A stretch of DNA of 64,000 nt from Idiomarina ramblicola (GTDB lineage: Bacteria > Pseudomonadota > Gammaproteobacteria > Enterobacterales > Alteromonadaceae): contig NZ_PIQC01000003.1 in assembly GCF_003987255.1 (NCBI RefSeq), positions 402,503 through 466,502 of the forward strand. Direction: 5' to 3'. Both the position numbers and the translations under genes were made by a program. Numbering within the stretch: position 1 is the stretch's first letter; every line of letters starts with the position of its first letter. The notes under the pieces are model-generated. The model was not told the origin of the DNA. It worked only from the letters and a program-made list of their open reading frames with translations, and searched no databases. This document shows positions 1 to 9,340 of this stretch, in pieces.

Positions 1-91
1 CGACTTCAGCCTTGTCCAATGGAACGGCCGGATCCGCCGCAAATACCAGCGACGGAACCAAGGTTACAAGAGCGATTAACAATTTTTTCAT
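1..91 (-). CDS. petC: Cytochrome c1 of the bc1 complex (5' end only)
   Basis: Only the first 30 codons are inside the window; the gene continues beyond base 1. The start ATG overlaps the petB stop (ATGA, 88-91). The visible protein begins with a clear Sec signal peptide (MKKLLIALVTLVPSLVFA, then ADPA). In this position, after the Rieske and cytochrome b genes, the expected product is the periplasmic haem protein cytochrome c1, which passes electrons from the Rieske centre to soluble cytochrome c. The haem-binding CxxCH motif is not in the visible part, so the call rests on the operon position and the leader. Confidence 0.85.
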   Translation of the reverse strand, partial: MKKLLIALVTLVPSLVFAADPAVPLDKAEV

Positions 92-1356
92 TTCGACGTC
101 ACCCTTTCTGGTACCGGTTTAGTCTTCTCGCGCTTACTGTAGAACCAGAGCAGCCCGAAGAATGCAAAGTACAGGAACGTAAATATCTGTGCGAACACCG
201 TTGCAACTGGCGTTGCAGGCTGCGTTCCCAGATAACCCAGTACAACGAAGCTGATTGCAAATACCGTTAAGTTCAGCTTATGCAACAGGCTACGATAGCG
301 AATAGAGCGTACTCGACCACGGTCTAACCAAGGCAACAAAGCCAGAAAGACAATGGCAGCAAACATTAAGATGACGCCAAACAGTTTATCCGGCACCGCG
401 CGCAAAATGGCGTAGAACGGTGTGAAATACCATACTGGAGCAATATGCTCTGGTGTCTTCAACGGGTTCGCTGGTTCAAAGTTAGGCGGCTCAAGGAAAA
501 ATCCACCCATCTCCGGATTGAAGAAAATAACGTAGCAGAAGAAGAACAAGAATATGCTAAAGCCGAATAAATCCTTAAGGATATAGTAAGGATAGAACGG
601 AATAGAATCGACAACGTCTTTCTTGTTAGTAAAACGCTCGTGGAACTTGAACTTCGGTTTTTCTTCGTCTGGTACAGAGCCTTTCGGTTTTTTCGTATCA
701 ACCCCATCAGGGTTGTTAGAGCCAACTTCATGTAAAGCGACAATATGTAAAAAGACCAGAATAACCAGTACCAGTGGCAACGCAATGACGTGCAGTGCGA
801 AGAATCGGTTTAGCGTAGCCCCCGATATGACGTAGTCACCACGGATCCATAAGGTAAGGTCATCACCAATAACCGGAATGGCACCGAACAATGAGATAAT
901 AACCTGCGCACCCCAGTAAGACATTTGTCCCCAAGGTAGCAAGTAACCCATGAAGGCTTCTGCCATCAATACCAGGAAGATGAACATACCAAACAGCCAA
1001 ATCAACTCACGTGGCTTTTGGTAAGAGCCATACATCATGCCGCGGAACATATGCAGGTACACGACAACGAAAAACGCTGACGCTCCAGTGGAGTGCATGT
1101 ACCGCAACAACCAACCGTATTCGACGTCACGCATGATGTATTCGACTGACGCAAATGCGCCGTCAGCGCTTGGTACGTAGTTCATGGTTAACCAAATACC
1201 TGTCAGTATTTGGTTAACCAGTACGATTGTGGCCAAGAAGCCAAACACGTACCACATATTAAAGTTTTTGGGAGCCGGATACTGCGCCAGGTGGATGTTC
1301 CAGGTTTTTGTCATGGGGATGCGGGCATCCATCCACTCTACAAATCGCTTAAACAT
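88..1356 (-). CDS. petB: Cytochrome b subunit of ubiquinol-cytochrome c reductase
   Basis: 422 residues, the usual length for a bacterial bc1 cytochrome b. It is an integral inner-membrane protein that carries two b haems and the quinol-oxidising Qo and quinone-reducing Qi sites. The paired haem-ligand histidines are visible in RYMHSTGASAFFVVVYLHMFRG-type spacing (helix B) and as H-N13-H in helix D (ALHVIAL...FLHIVALH). The Qo motif is PVWY (428-439) instead of the textbook PEWY; the surrounding FTPFYAILR is canonical. The start overlaps the petA stop by one base, and the end overlaps petC by 4 bases, so petABC is one operon. Confidence 0.97.
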   Translation of the reverse strand: MFKRFVEWMDARIPMTKTWNIHLAQYPAPKNFNMWYVFGFLATIVLVNQILTGIWLTMNYVPSADGAFASVEYIMRDVEYGWLLRYMHSTGASAFFVVVYLHMFRGMMYGSYQKPRELIWLFGMFIFLVLMAEAFMGYLLPWGQMSYWGAQVIISLFGAIPVIGDDLTLWIRGDYVISGATLNRFFALHVIALPLVLVILVFLHIVALHEVGSNNPDGVDTKKPKGSVPDEEKPKFKFHERFTNKKDVVDSIPFYPYYILKDLFGFSIFLFFFCYVIFFNPEMGGFFLEPPNFEPANPLKTPEHIAPVWYFTPFYAILRAVPDKLFGVILMFAAIVFLALLPWLDRGRVRSIRYRSLLHKLNLTVFAISFVVLGYLGTQPATPVATVFAQIFTFLYFAFFGLLWFYSKREKTKPVPERVTSK

Positions 1357-1946
1357 TATGCTTGCCCCTTATCTTCACCCACCAAAATGGTGTTGTCGTC
1401 GATAAAATAATGCGGTGGCACAGCTAAGTTCAGAGGTGCCGGAACGCTTTCAAAAACGCGACCTGCGATGTCGAACTTAGAACCGTGACACGGGCAGAAA
1501 AAGCCAGAATCAACGCCATCAACGTGATCGCCCATCCCATTTTCCAGGTATGATGGGGAACAACCCAAGTGAGTGCAGATTCCAACCGCAACAAAGAATT
1601 CTTCTTTGATAGAGCGATGCTGGTTCTGTGCATACTCTGGCTGTTGTGGTTGTTCTGATTTTGGATCACGAAGTCTGTCTTCTACTTTCGACAACCCTTC
1701 AAGCATTTCCGGTGTACGGCGTACGACCCATACAGGTTTACCACGCCACTTCACACGGATTAGCTGACCGGGCTCAGCTTTGCGTATATTTACTTCTACT
1801 GGCGCTCCCGCGTTTTTCGCTCTTGCACTCGGGTTCCATGATGCTATGAAAGGAACGGCGACAGCCACCGCTCCTGCACCACCTACCACTGAGGTTGCGA
1901 CGGTCAAAAAACGACGGCGGCCTTTATCTACAGGCGCATTGCTCAT
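1356..1946 (-). CDS. petA: Rieske iron-sulfur subunit of the bc1 complex
   Basis: 196 residues from the ATG at 1946, chosen because GGAG lies 9 bases upstream; a longer reading frame from 1976 has no such site. The N-terminus has a twin-arginine-like segment (GRRRFLTVATSVVGG) that also anchors the protein. The C-terminal domain shows both Rieske cluster boxes, CTHLGC and CPCHGSKFD, which bind the 2Fe-2S cluster through two Cys and two His. It takes an electron from quinol at the Qo site and hands it to cytochrome c1. First gene of petABC; it lies after the rpsI terminator, so it needs its own promoter in 1947-2123, where I could not identify a convincing one. Confidence 0.97.
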   Translation of the reverse strand: MSNAPVDKGRRRFLTVATSVVGGAGAVAVAVPFIASWNPSARAKNAGAPVEVNIRKAEPGQLIRVKWRGKPVWVVRRTPEMLEGLSKVEDRLRDPKSEQPQQPEYAQNQHRSIKEEFFVAVGICTHLGCSPSYLENGMGDHVDGVDSGFFCPCHGSKFDIAGRVFESVPAPLNLAVPPHYFIDDNTILVGEDKGQA

Positions 1947-2123
1947 CCATCTATTCTCCAGTTTTGGACGCTCCACGATACATTGTCGCGAAGTCGGGAA
2001 TTAGCTGCTGCTTTGTCCGCTTATGCGGATTACAGAAAATGCTTTGAGATGATAATGAAAAGACACACTTTTTACAAGCTTAATAGCCGCCCTTATTGGT
2101 GTATTTCCATTTCGTACAGGCAT

Positions 2124-2150
2124 AAAAAAACCCAGCCGAAGCTGGGTTTT
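2124..2150 (-). terminator. Intrinsic terminator of the rplM-rpsI operon
   Basis: On the minus strand, AACCCAGC and GCTGGGTT form a stem closed by a TTCG tetraloop (forward stem arms 2131-2136 and 2141-2146), followed by a run of seven T. This is a textbook Rho-independent terminator. It starts 21 bases after the rpsI stop and separates the ribosomal genes from petA. Confidence 0.93.
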
Positions 2151-2171
2151 GCCACAATAAATAAAGACGAA

Positions 2172-2564
2172 TTAACGCTTTGAGAACTGTGGACGTTTAC
2201 GTGCTTTGTGCAAGCCGATTTTCTTACGTTCAACCTGACGAGCGTCACGAGTAACGTAACCTTCTTTACGTAATGGACCACGTAAAGCTTCGTCGTATTG
2301 CATTAATGCACGAGTAATACCGTGACGAATTGCACCCGCCTGACCTGTCGTACCACCACCACTTACGGTGATGTACATGTCAAACTTCTCAGTCATTTCA
2401 ACTAACTCTAATGGTTGACGAACAACCATCTGAGCCGTTTCACGACCAAAGTATTCGTTCAGTTCACGGTTGTTAATTTGGATGTTGCCGCTACCAGGAC
2501 GCAAAAATACGCGAGCCGTGGAGTTTTTGCGACGACCAGTACCGTAGTATTGATTATCTGCCAT
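2172..2564 (-). CDS. rpsI: 30S ribosomal protein S9
   Basis: 130 residues, exactly the normal S9 size. The family's features are visible: the N-terminal [14 protein letters not shown] stretch, the central [15 protein letters not shown] segment, and a strongly basic tail ending [16 protein letters not shown] ([12 protein letters not shown]), which reaches the tRNA in the ribosomal P site. It is the second gene of the rplM-rpsI operon, 17 bases after rplM, and is followed by the terminator at 2124-2150. Confidence 0.99.
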   Translation of the reverse strand: MADNQYYGTGRRKNSTARVFLRPGSGNIQINNRELNEYFGRETAQMVVRQPLELVEMTEKFDMYITVSGGGTTGQAGAIRHGITRALMQYDEALRGPLRKEGYVTRDARQVERKKIGLHKARKRPQFSKR

Positions 2565-2581
2565 AGTGTTCTTGCTCCGTA

Positions 2582-3010
2582 TTATATATCCAGTTGTTTA
2601 GGTTGTTGAGCAATATGGTTATGCTCAGTACCTGCGTACACTTTCAGTTTACGGAACATGGCACGACCCAATGGACCACGGGGTAACATACCTTTCACCG
2701 CTTTCTGAATGACCATCTCTGGTTTCTTAGCAATCAGTTTTTCAAAGCTGATTGATTTGATACCACCCGGAAATCCAGTGTGCGAGTAGTACATCTTGTC
2801 CTGAGCTTTGTTACCGGTAACGGCAACTTTCTCAGCATTAATAACAACGATATAATCGCCAGTATCAACGTGAGGAGTGTACTCAGGCTTGTGCTTGCCG
2901 CGTAAACGACGAGCGATTTCAGTAGCTAAACGACCTAAAGTTTTGCCTTCAGCGTCTACTACGTACCAGTCGCGTTTTACCGTTTCTGGCTTGGCTACAA
3001 ATGTTTTCAT
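2582..3010 (-). CDS. rplM: 50S ribosomal protein L13
   Basis: 142 residues, the usual L13 length. Recognisable family segments include [38 protein letters not shown] and [10 protein letters not shown]13 is an early assembly protein of the large subunit. In Escherichia coli it represses its own mRNA by binding the leader; the leader here is about 150 bases long and could serve the same purpose, though this is an inference. First gene of the operon with rpsI. Confidence 0.99.
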   Translation of the reverse strand: MKTFVAKPETVKRDWYVVDAEGKTLGRLATEIARRLRGKHKPEYTPHVDTGDYIVVINAEKVAVTGNKAQDKMYYSHTGFPGGIKSISFEKLIAKKPEMVIQKAVKGMLPRGPLGRAMFRKLKVYAGTEHNHIAQQPKQLDI

Positions 3011-3170
3011 TGTATAAAACCTACATTTTAAAAGTTCACGGACAGTAATTCCGGGCTTCCCCGCGAATCACAACAATAAAAAAATGATAAAAATCATTTA
3101 GTTATCTGCTGCGACCGCTGCATTACGTTAGGTAACACAACGGACTGTAACGTGGGCTGCGCGGATTATA
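3011..3170 (-). promoter_or_regulatory. rplM promoter -10 and 5' leader
   Basis: On the minus strand a perfect TATAAT (3170-3165) is followed by CCGCGCAGCCC, a GC-rich discriminator typical of promoters of ribosomal genes that are under stringent control. No good -35 is visible. Transcription would begin near 3158, giving a leader of about 150 bases. The leader contains a small A/T hairpin (AAATGAT-AAAA-ATCATTT, 3082-3099). Leader control by L13 is known in E. coli; here it is only a possibility. Confidence 0.6.
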
Positions 3171-3172
3171 GG

Positions 3173-3200
3173 AAAAATGCGGTTAAAGATCACGCATTTT
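3173..3200 (-). terminator. zapE terminator, abutting the rplM promoter
   Basis: An 8-bp stem AAAATGCG/CGCATTTT (3174-3181 with 3193-3200) with an 11-base loop lies 8 bases after the zapE stop; on the minus strand it ends in a short T run. The rplM -10 begins only three bases after the stem, so the terminator occupies the place where the rplM -35 would be expected. Confidence 0.6.
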
Positions 3201-3207
3201 CTGAAAT

Positions 3208-4317
3208 TTATGCTTTATGCGCCATTGCCAGATATTCCTGACTTTGCATTTCTTGCAGTCGACTGACACAGCGGCGGAACTCAAAAGTTAATTGACCTTC
3301 GGTATAAAGTGATTCGATATCCACTTCGGCTGACAAAATGAGTTTTACCCGACGTTCGTAAAACTCATCAACTAACGCAATAAAGCGTCTGGCAGTATCG
3401 TCTTTTCCTGCGCCCATTTGTTCGACATTACTGATAAGGACAGCGTGATAGATTCTCGCTATTTCCATGTAATCGTTTTGACTGCGCGCCGTTTTACAAA
3501 GAGAAGCAAAATCAAAGAACACCACATCGTCGCACTCAGCTCGTACATCGATATCCCGACCTTCGATATCAATACAGTCCGACTCGTATCGGTCTTTGCA
3601 CTCCGGAGCCAGCTCTTTGAAATACTGCCATAGGTTTTTATCTGCCTGTTCATCCAACGGTGAGTGAAAAATTTCCGCTCGTGTCAGCGTTCTTAACCGG
3701 TAATCGATACCACTGTCTACATTCACCACATCGCAGTGTCGTTTAATCAGTTTTATCGCTGGAATAAATCGCGCACGCTGCAAACCATTTTTGTACAGGT
3801 CGTCAGGGATAATATTGGACGTAGCAACCAGAACAACACCTCGCTCAAACAAGCATTCAAACAACTTACCCAACAACATCGCATCAGTAATGTCCTGCAC
3901 AAAAAACTCATCGAAGCAGACAATCAGCGCTTCACCCGCAATTTTATCTGCAACGATGTGCAACGGGTCACTCTGTTTATCGAGTTGTTTCAGTTCACTG
4001 TGTACCCGGTGCATAAAGCGATGGAAGTGAATGCGCCACTTACGCTCAATAGGCAGGCTTTCGAAAAAGGTATCGACCAGATAGGTTTTCCCGCGTCCGA
4101 CACCGCCCCAAAAATAAATGCCCTGAGGTCTGTCAGGAGCTTTGCTTAACCACTTCCGCCAGCTTGGTAAGGTCTGATAACCGTGCCACTCAACAAGCTC
4201 GTCATGCAGTCTTTGCAAATGTTTAACGGCGTTAAGCTGGGCTTCATCTTCCGAGAAGCCATTGTGTTCGATATCATATTGATAACGTTCTAATGGAGAC
4301 ATTTGCTGTTTGGACAC
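3208..4317 (-). CDS. zapE: Cell division protein ZapE (AFG1-like ATPase)
   Basis: 369 residues from the GTG at 4317, chosen because AGGTGA lies upstream at a workable distance; the ATG at 4302 (MSPLERYQYD) is an alternative that gives a protein close to the E. coli length but lacks a ribosome site. It shows Walker A (GGVGRGKTYLVD) and Walker B (IVCFDEFFVQD) motifs of the AFG1/ZapE P-loop family. ZapE is a cytoplasmic, Z-ring-associated ATPase that is needed for division under stress in E. coli. It is divergent from zapG, another division-linked gene, with 104 bases between them. Confidence 0.93.
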   Translation of the reverse strand: MSKQQMSPLERYQYDIEHNGFSEDEAQLNAVKHLQRLHDELVEWHGYQTLPSWRKWLSKAPDRPQGIYFWGGVGRGKTYLVDTFFESLPIERKWRIHFHRFMHRVHSELKQLDKQSDPLHIVADKIAGEALIVCFDEFFVQDITDAMLLGKLFECLFERGVVLVATSNIIPDDLYKNGLQRARFIPAIKLIKRHCDVVNVDSGIDYRLRTLTRAEIFHSPLDEQADKNLWQYFKELAPECKDRYESDCIDIEGRDIDVRAECDDVVFFDFASLCKTARSQNDYMEIARIYHAVLISNVEQMGAGKDDTARRFIALVDEFYERRVKLILSAEVDIESLYTEGQLTFEFRRCVSRLQEMQSQEYLAMAHKA

Positions 4318-4421
4318 TACCACTTCACCTCAGTTGGGATTATCCTATAAGGTAATATGTTACCATGAAGGTGAAGCGCAGCAATCATTCGCAGCTGTAG
4401 CAGCTTGTTCAGGAGTTAATT

Positions 4422-4883
4422 ATGAGTTGGATTATTGGGGTTCTGTTGGTCATTGCTGGTGCAATCATTGGTTTTTTCGCAGCTCGTTACAGTCAATCAA
4501 AAGGTCAGTCCGGCGACCTGGAAGAGCAAGTTCAGCAAAGCGAACAGCGCTTGACAGACTACCAGCGAGAAGTGGCTGAACATTTCGCAACAGCCAACGC
4601 TATGGTTGAGCAACTGGCGGATACTCAGCAACGCTTACAGAGTTATCTGAACCAAAGTGCTGAGCTTTTGGAGAAAAATGAAGGCCAGAGCGACCTGCCT
4701 TTTTTCTCTGAAGACACACTTAAGCAATTGCGCGTTGCCAATTCGCTGAACAAAGATCACCGCTCTGGCCGCGACAGTTACAGCGCCAACGACATTCCCC
4801 GCGACTACACTGAAGGCTCTAGTGGTTTATTTTCAAACAGCTACGAAGAAAAATCAGATAAAGAGTCCTCAAAAACATCTTGA
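4422..4883 (+). CDS. zapG: Z-ring/envelope associated protein ZapG (YhcB, DUF1043)
   Basis: 153 residues. A single N-terminal membrane helix (about residues 2-23, IIGVLLVIAGAIIGFFAAR) is followed by a long charged, glutamine-rich coiled coil (LEEQVQQSEQRLTDYQREV and on) and a disordered polar tail. This is the layout of the YhcB/DUF1043 family, inner-membrane proteins linked to cell division and envelope synthesis. A GGAG site lies 7 bases before the ATG. It is followed by a strong hairpin and then degQ. Confidence 0.9.
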   Translation: MSWIIGVLLVIAGAIIGFFAARYSQSKGQSGDLEEQVQQSEQRLTDYQREVAEHFATANAMVEQLADTQQRLQSYLNQSAELLEKNEGQSDLPFFSEDTLKQLRVANSLNKDHRSGRDSYSANDIPRDYTEGSSGLFSNSYEEKSDKESSKTS

Positions 4884-4896
4884 AACACTTTTAGAG

Positions 4897-4926
4897 TGAA
4901 CTCATATTGCTAGCAAGCGGTCTTAA
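4897..4926 (+). promoter_or_regulatory. Possible sigma-E-type promoter of degQ
   Basis: TGAACTC (4897-4903) and TCTTAA (4921-4926) are separated by 17 bases and resemble the sigma-E pattern (GGAACTT, about 16 bases, TCTGA). Known degP-type protease genes are often sigma-E targets. The match is imperfect and overlaps the hairpin at 4910-4945, so this is only a candidate. Confidence 0.25.
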
Positions 4927-4945
4927 CTCGCAGATCGCTTGTTAG
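4910..4945 (+). repeat. 14-bp inverted repeat upstream of degQ
   Basis: CTAGCAAGCGGTCT (4910-4923) and AGATCGCTTGTTAG (4932-4945) pair along all 14 positions if two G-U pairs are allowed in RNA, around an 8-base loop. No T run follows, so it is not a classical terminator. It lies 26 bases before the degQ start and could be an mRNA structure or a binding site. Confidence 0.6.
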
Positions 4946-4971
4946 TGCTTGATTAAGGAGTCACTCAAACC

Positions 4972-6330
4972 ATGAAACGAGTCTTAGCTTTATTCAGTTT
5001 ACTCATTGTTTTTAGCTTTACCCCTATTACTTCGGCTCAGGCCGGTATTCCATTTTTTAGTAACGGTGACGAACAACCCACTTTAGCCCCCATGCTGGAA
5101 GAGGTTACTCCTGCCGTCGTTAATATTTCCGTGAAAGGCAAGCGCGAAGTGCGTCAGCGTTTACCGGACGCTCTTCGATTCTTCTTTGGCCCTAACTCGC
5201 CACGAGAGCAAGTGCAAGAACGCCCATTTCAGGGGCTAGGATCAGGCGTCATCATTGACGCAGAGAATGGCTATGTGGTCACCAACAACCACGTCATTGA
5301 TGATGCGACCGAAATTCTGGTCACTTTAAAAGACGGCCGCGAATTTGATGCCAAGGTGATAGGCACAGACAAGCGAAGCGATGTGGCTTTGCTAAGAATC
5401 GAAAATGGCGAAGACCTTGCCTCTATTGAGTTAGGTAAATCATCCGATTTACGAGTCGGTGATTTTGTGGTCGCAATTGGCAACCCCTTTGGGCTCGGTC
5501 AGACAGTAACCTCAGGCATTGTCAGCGCATTAGGACGTGGCGGGCTGGGTATTGAGGAGTTGGAAAACTTTATTCAAACCGATGCCGCCATCAACAGTGG
5601 TAACTCAGGTGGGGCTTTGGTTACCTTAGATGGCAAGTTGATTGGGATTAACACCGCAATACTGGGCCCTAATGGAGGGAATATCGGTATCGGCTTCGCT
5701 ATCCCGTCAGACATGATGAATAATTTAGTACAACAGCTCATTGAGTTTGGTGAAGTACGCCGCGGCGTATTAGGTGTTCGTGGAAACGATCTGACCCACG
5801 ATGTCGCTCAGGCGCTGAATATTCCAGTAAATCGGGGCGCTTTCGTTTCTCAGGTCGTTCCAGGTAGTTCGGCGGCCGATGCAGGGATTGAATCCGGTGA
5901 CGTTATCATCTCAGTTGATAAACAAACCATTCGCTCATTCTCGGAGCTGGGCGCGCTTGTGGGCTCGATAGGCTCAGGCAAGTCAATAGAGCTTGGTATT
6001 ATCCGCGATGGAGAAGAACTATCGGTTGATGTCACCCTGGGTGCACAGGATACCGCTGTTACCGCTGCCTCGATTCACCCGGCTTTAGAGGGAGCCACGT
6101 TGGTTGCATCTGAAGCCGGCAATGGTATTGAAGTTACGGAGCTAGAAGAACGTTCTCCAGCAGCTCGCATTGGGCTCGAAGAAGGCGATATTATTCAAGG
6201 CGTTAACAGAGTGAGAGTGAATAATGTGGCCGAACTGCGTGCTGCTATAGAAGACAAAGCCGGTGTTATCGCGCTGAATATTAAGCGTGACGACAGTTCA
6301 CTCTTTATCGTGCTGCGCAACACAAACTGA
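4972..6330 (+). CDS. degQ: Periplasmic serine protease/chaperone DegQ (DegP family)
   Basis: 452 residues, close to E. coli DegQ. Signal peptide (MKRVLALFSLLIVFSF... ending AQAG), then a trypsin-like domain with the triad His (TNNHVIDDA), Asp (SDVALLRI) and Ser (NSGNSGGAL), then two PDZ domains (about 260-350 and 370-450). Two PDZ domains separate it from DegS. It degrades or holds misfolded envelope proteins in the periplasm. A good AAGGAG site precedes the ATG. degS follows after a perfect hairpin (6344-6374). DegP cannot be fully excluded as the label, but the size and the degS neighbour favour DegQ. Confidence 0.93.
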   Translation: MKRVLALFSLLIVFSFTPITSAQAGIPFFSNGDEQPTLAPMLEEVTPAVVNISVKGKREVRQRLPDALRFFFGPNSPREQVQERPFQGLGSGVIIDAENGYVVTNNHVIDDATEILVTLKDGREFDAKVIGTDKRSDVALLRIENGEDLASIELGKSSDLRVGDFVVAIGNPFGLGQTVTSGIVSALGRGGLGIEELENFIQTDAAINSGNSGGALVTLDGKLIGINTAILGPNGGNIGIGFAIPSDMMNNLVQQLIEFGEVRRGVLGVRGNDLTHDVAQALNIPVNRGAFVSQVVPGSSAADAGIESGDVIISVDKQTIRSFSELGALVGSIGSGKSIELGIIRDGEELSVDVTLGAQDTAVTAASIHPALEGATLVASEAGNGIEVTELEERSPAARIGLEEGDIIQGVNRVRVNNVAELRAAIEDKAGVIALNIKRDDSSLFIVLRNTN

Positions 6331-6343
6331 CATTGTGACAGGC

Positions 6344-6374
6344 AGGTGGTATCAGTGCTATGCTGATACCACCT
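6344..6374 (+). repeat. Perfect 12-bp stem-loop between degQ and degS
   Basis: AGGTGGTATCAG (6344-6355) and CTGATACCACCT (6363-6374) are exact inverse complements with a 7-base loop TGCTATG. The stem is followed by AATTTAA and not a T run, so it may stabilise the degQ mRNA 3' end or weaken readthrough into degS rather than stop transcription fully. Confidence 0.75.
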
Positions 6375-6393
6375 AATTTAACCGGAAGCAGAT

Positions 6394-7443
6394 ATGCAAC
6401 AACTCTCGTCAACCCTAAGATTTTTGCTTCAGTCAGTTGGCTTAGGCCTTGTTGTTGCGGCTATTGTTATTGTCACCCAGCCATTTTGGGGGCAGTCAGA
6501 GTCTTTAAGCCAAACGAACTCTGAAATTATCTCTTTCAACCAGGCTGTTCGCAAAGCAGCTCCTGCAGTCGTTAATATATACAGCATGGGTGAAATACAG
6601 GGGTCTTATTATCAACCTCAGTCATCGCGTGTCTTGCGTCTGGGTTCCGGTGTCATTATGGACTCTCAGGGCTATATTCTGACGGCTCACCATGTGGTGG
6701 ATAATGTCGATAAAGTTGAAGTGGCTTTGCAAGACGGTAGGCGCTATGCCGCTCAGATAATCGGCAGCGATCGCTATACCGACCTTGCTGTGCTCAAAAT
6801 TGACGCCGATAATCTTCCGGTTATCCCCGTTCAGTCAACACGCCGGATTCAAGTTGGCGATATTGTTCTTGCTATCGGTAATCCGTATAACATTGGCCAG
6901 ACGATCACTCAGGGAATCATTAGCGCCAGTGGTGGCCGGGTTGGGGTCAGCAACTCGTACTCCGACCTCATTCAGATGGATGCCGTGATCAATCAGGGAG
7001 CTTCCGGTGGTGCGTTGGTCAATACAGCCGGAGAGCTCATCGGCATCAATAACGCTCGCTACAATTCAGCTTTTGGTGACGGCGGCGAAGGTATTTACTT
7101 TGCCGTACCTTATGAGAATGCTCGCAAGGTGATGAAAACACTGATTCAGGAAGGCGAGGTGGTACGTGGCTACATCGGCATCAGTGTTAACCCTAACTTC
7201 AGTGAAGAGCAGTCCTTGTCGGGTATTTTAGTGACTGATGTTGAACGCGAAGGCCCTGCGGCAAAAGCCGGGTTGCAGAGAAATGACTTTTTAGTCGCCA
7301 TTGCTGGTAAACCTGTTCGATCCGCTCCGGAGGGACTTGATCGTGTGGCTAATAGTAAACCGGGCTCTCAACTCGAAATCGAGTTCTACCGTGGAGACAC
7401 GCGCATGACAACCACGGTTACTGTTGCTGAATTGCCTCGTTAA
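6394..7443 (+). CDS. degS: Site-1 regulatory protease DegS
   Basis: 349 residues. An uncleaved N-terminal membrane anchor (VGLGLVVAAIVIVTQPFW, about 15-33), a protease domain with His (TAHHVVDNV), Asp (TDLAVLKI) and Ser (QGASGGAL), and a single C-terminal PDZ domain (about 250-345). In E. coli, DegS senses unfolded porin C-termini through the PDZ and cuts the anti-sigma factor RseA to release sigma-E. The serine motif here is GASGG (6997-7011), whereas E. coli DegS has GNSGG; the catalytic Ser is kept. It sits directly after degQ on the same strand, as in E. coli. Confidence 0.95.
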   Translation: MQQLSSTLRFLLQSVGLGLVVAAIVIVTQPFWGQSESLSQTNSEIISFNQAVRKAAPAVVNIYSMGEIQGSYYQPQSSRVLRLGSGVIMDSQGYILTAHHVVDNVDKVEVALQDGRRYAAQIIGSDRYTDLAVLKIDADNLPVIPVQSTRRIQVGDIVLAIGNPYNIGQTITQGIISASGGRVGVSNSYSDLIQMDAVINQGASGGALVNTAGELIGINNARYNSAFGDGGEGIYFAVPYENARKVMKTLIQEGEVVRGYIGISVNPNFSEEQSLSGILVTDVEREGPAAKAGLQRNDFLVAIAGKPVRSAPEGLDRVANSKPGSQLEIEFYRGDTRMTTTVTVAELPR

Positions 7444-7450
7444 AACGAAG

Positions 7451-8723
<1,273 letters not shown>

Positions 8724-8736
8724 CTAACCAACAACC

Positions 8737-8991
8737 TTATGGCATCATTAATTTTTTATCACGCGCCCAGTCTTCAGGCGTGTAGGCTTTTATCGAGACA
8801 GCATGGATAGAACCATCTGCAATTAAGGGATTTAAAGGTCCATACACTGCTTGCTGACGCTTTACCCGACTCATCTCTTTAAAGTCTTCGCTGACAGCAA
8901 TAATTTCAACGTTTGCGCCTTCAGCTTTGACCAGTAGCTCTTCTAAAGAGAGCGCATCATTAAGCAAGTTTTTAAGTTCTTCAGTATTCAT
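8737..8991 (-). CDS. ibaG: BolA-family protein IbaG (YrbA)
   Basis: 84 residues, typical of IbaG. The BolA fold is recognised by VEIIAVSEDFKEMSRVKRQQAVYGPL and the later IHAVSIKAYTPEDW. BolA-like proteins pair with monothiol glutaredoxins and handle iron-sulfur clusters; IbaG is linked to acid stress in E. coli. The variable position after EDF is where IbaG and BolA proteins differ in a Cys or His ligand. It lies between mlaB and murA, a conserved place. Confidence 0.93.
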   Translation of the reverse strand: MNTEELKNLLNDALSLEELLVKAEGANVEIIAVSEDFKEMSRVKRQQAVYGPLNPLIADGSIHAVSIKAYTPEDWARDKKLMMP

Positions 8992-9028
8992 TCTTATCTG
9001 CCGTTGGCTTAAAAGTTAGTAAGACCCC

Positions 9029-9340
9029 CTAGCTTAACGAAAGCAATGACTCAACGCCACTAACGCGGGCAATTTGTTTCAACTGCTCGGAGGCTCCAAC
9101 GCACACCAACGGCCCTTTACCATTCCCAATAAGTTTCAGGATCTCAAGCAAAAAGGCAACACCGGCAGTATCAATAACGTCAACATCCGTTAAATCAACC
9201 TTGGTTTCTTTTCTGACCGGCCAGTCTTTTCGCTGTAACCAAAGGTTAGCGACGCTGTGACGAGTCAGTGAACCACTAAACACCAAAGTTTTATCATCAC
9301 TAACGTTGACCGAGGCCAAACCGAGTTGCTGTGTGCTCAT
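9029..9340 (-). CDS. mlaB: STAS-domain protein MlaB of the Mla transporter
   Basis: 103 residues with one STAS domain; the signature VDVIDTAGVAFLLEIL contains the conserved Asp-Thr region. MlaB is the small cytoplasmic subunit that binds the ATPase MlaF and controls its activity and stability. Its start shares one base with the mlaC stop. Last gene of the operon mlaF-E-D-C-B. Confidence 0.93.
   Translation of the reverse strand: MSTQQLGLASVNVSDDKTLVFSGSLTRHSVANLWLQRKDWPVRKETKVDLTDVDVIDTAGVAFLLEILKLIGNGKGPLVCVGASEQLKQIARVSGVESLLSLS

Noticed and set aside
3736..4149. Open frame of 137 codons on the plus strand inside zapE
   Set aside because: It mirrors the zapE ATPase domain and has no recognisable protein features.
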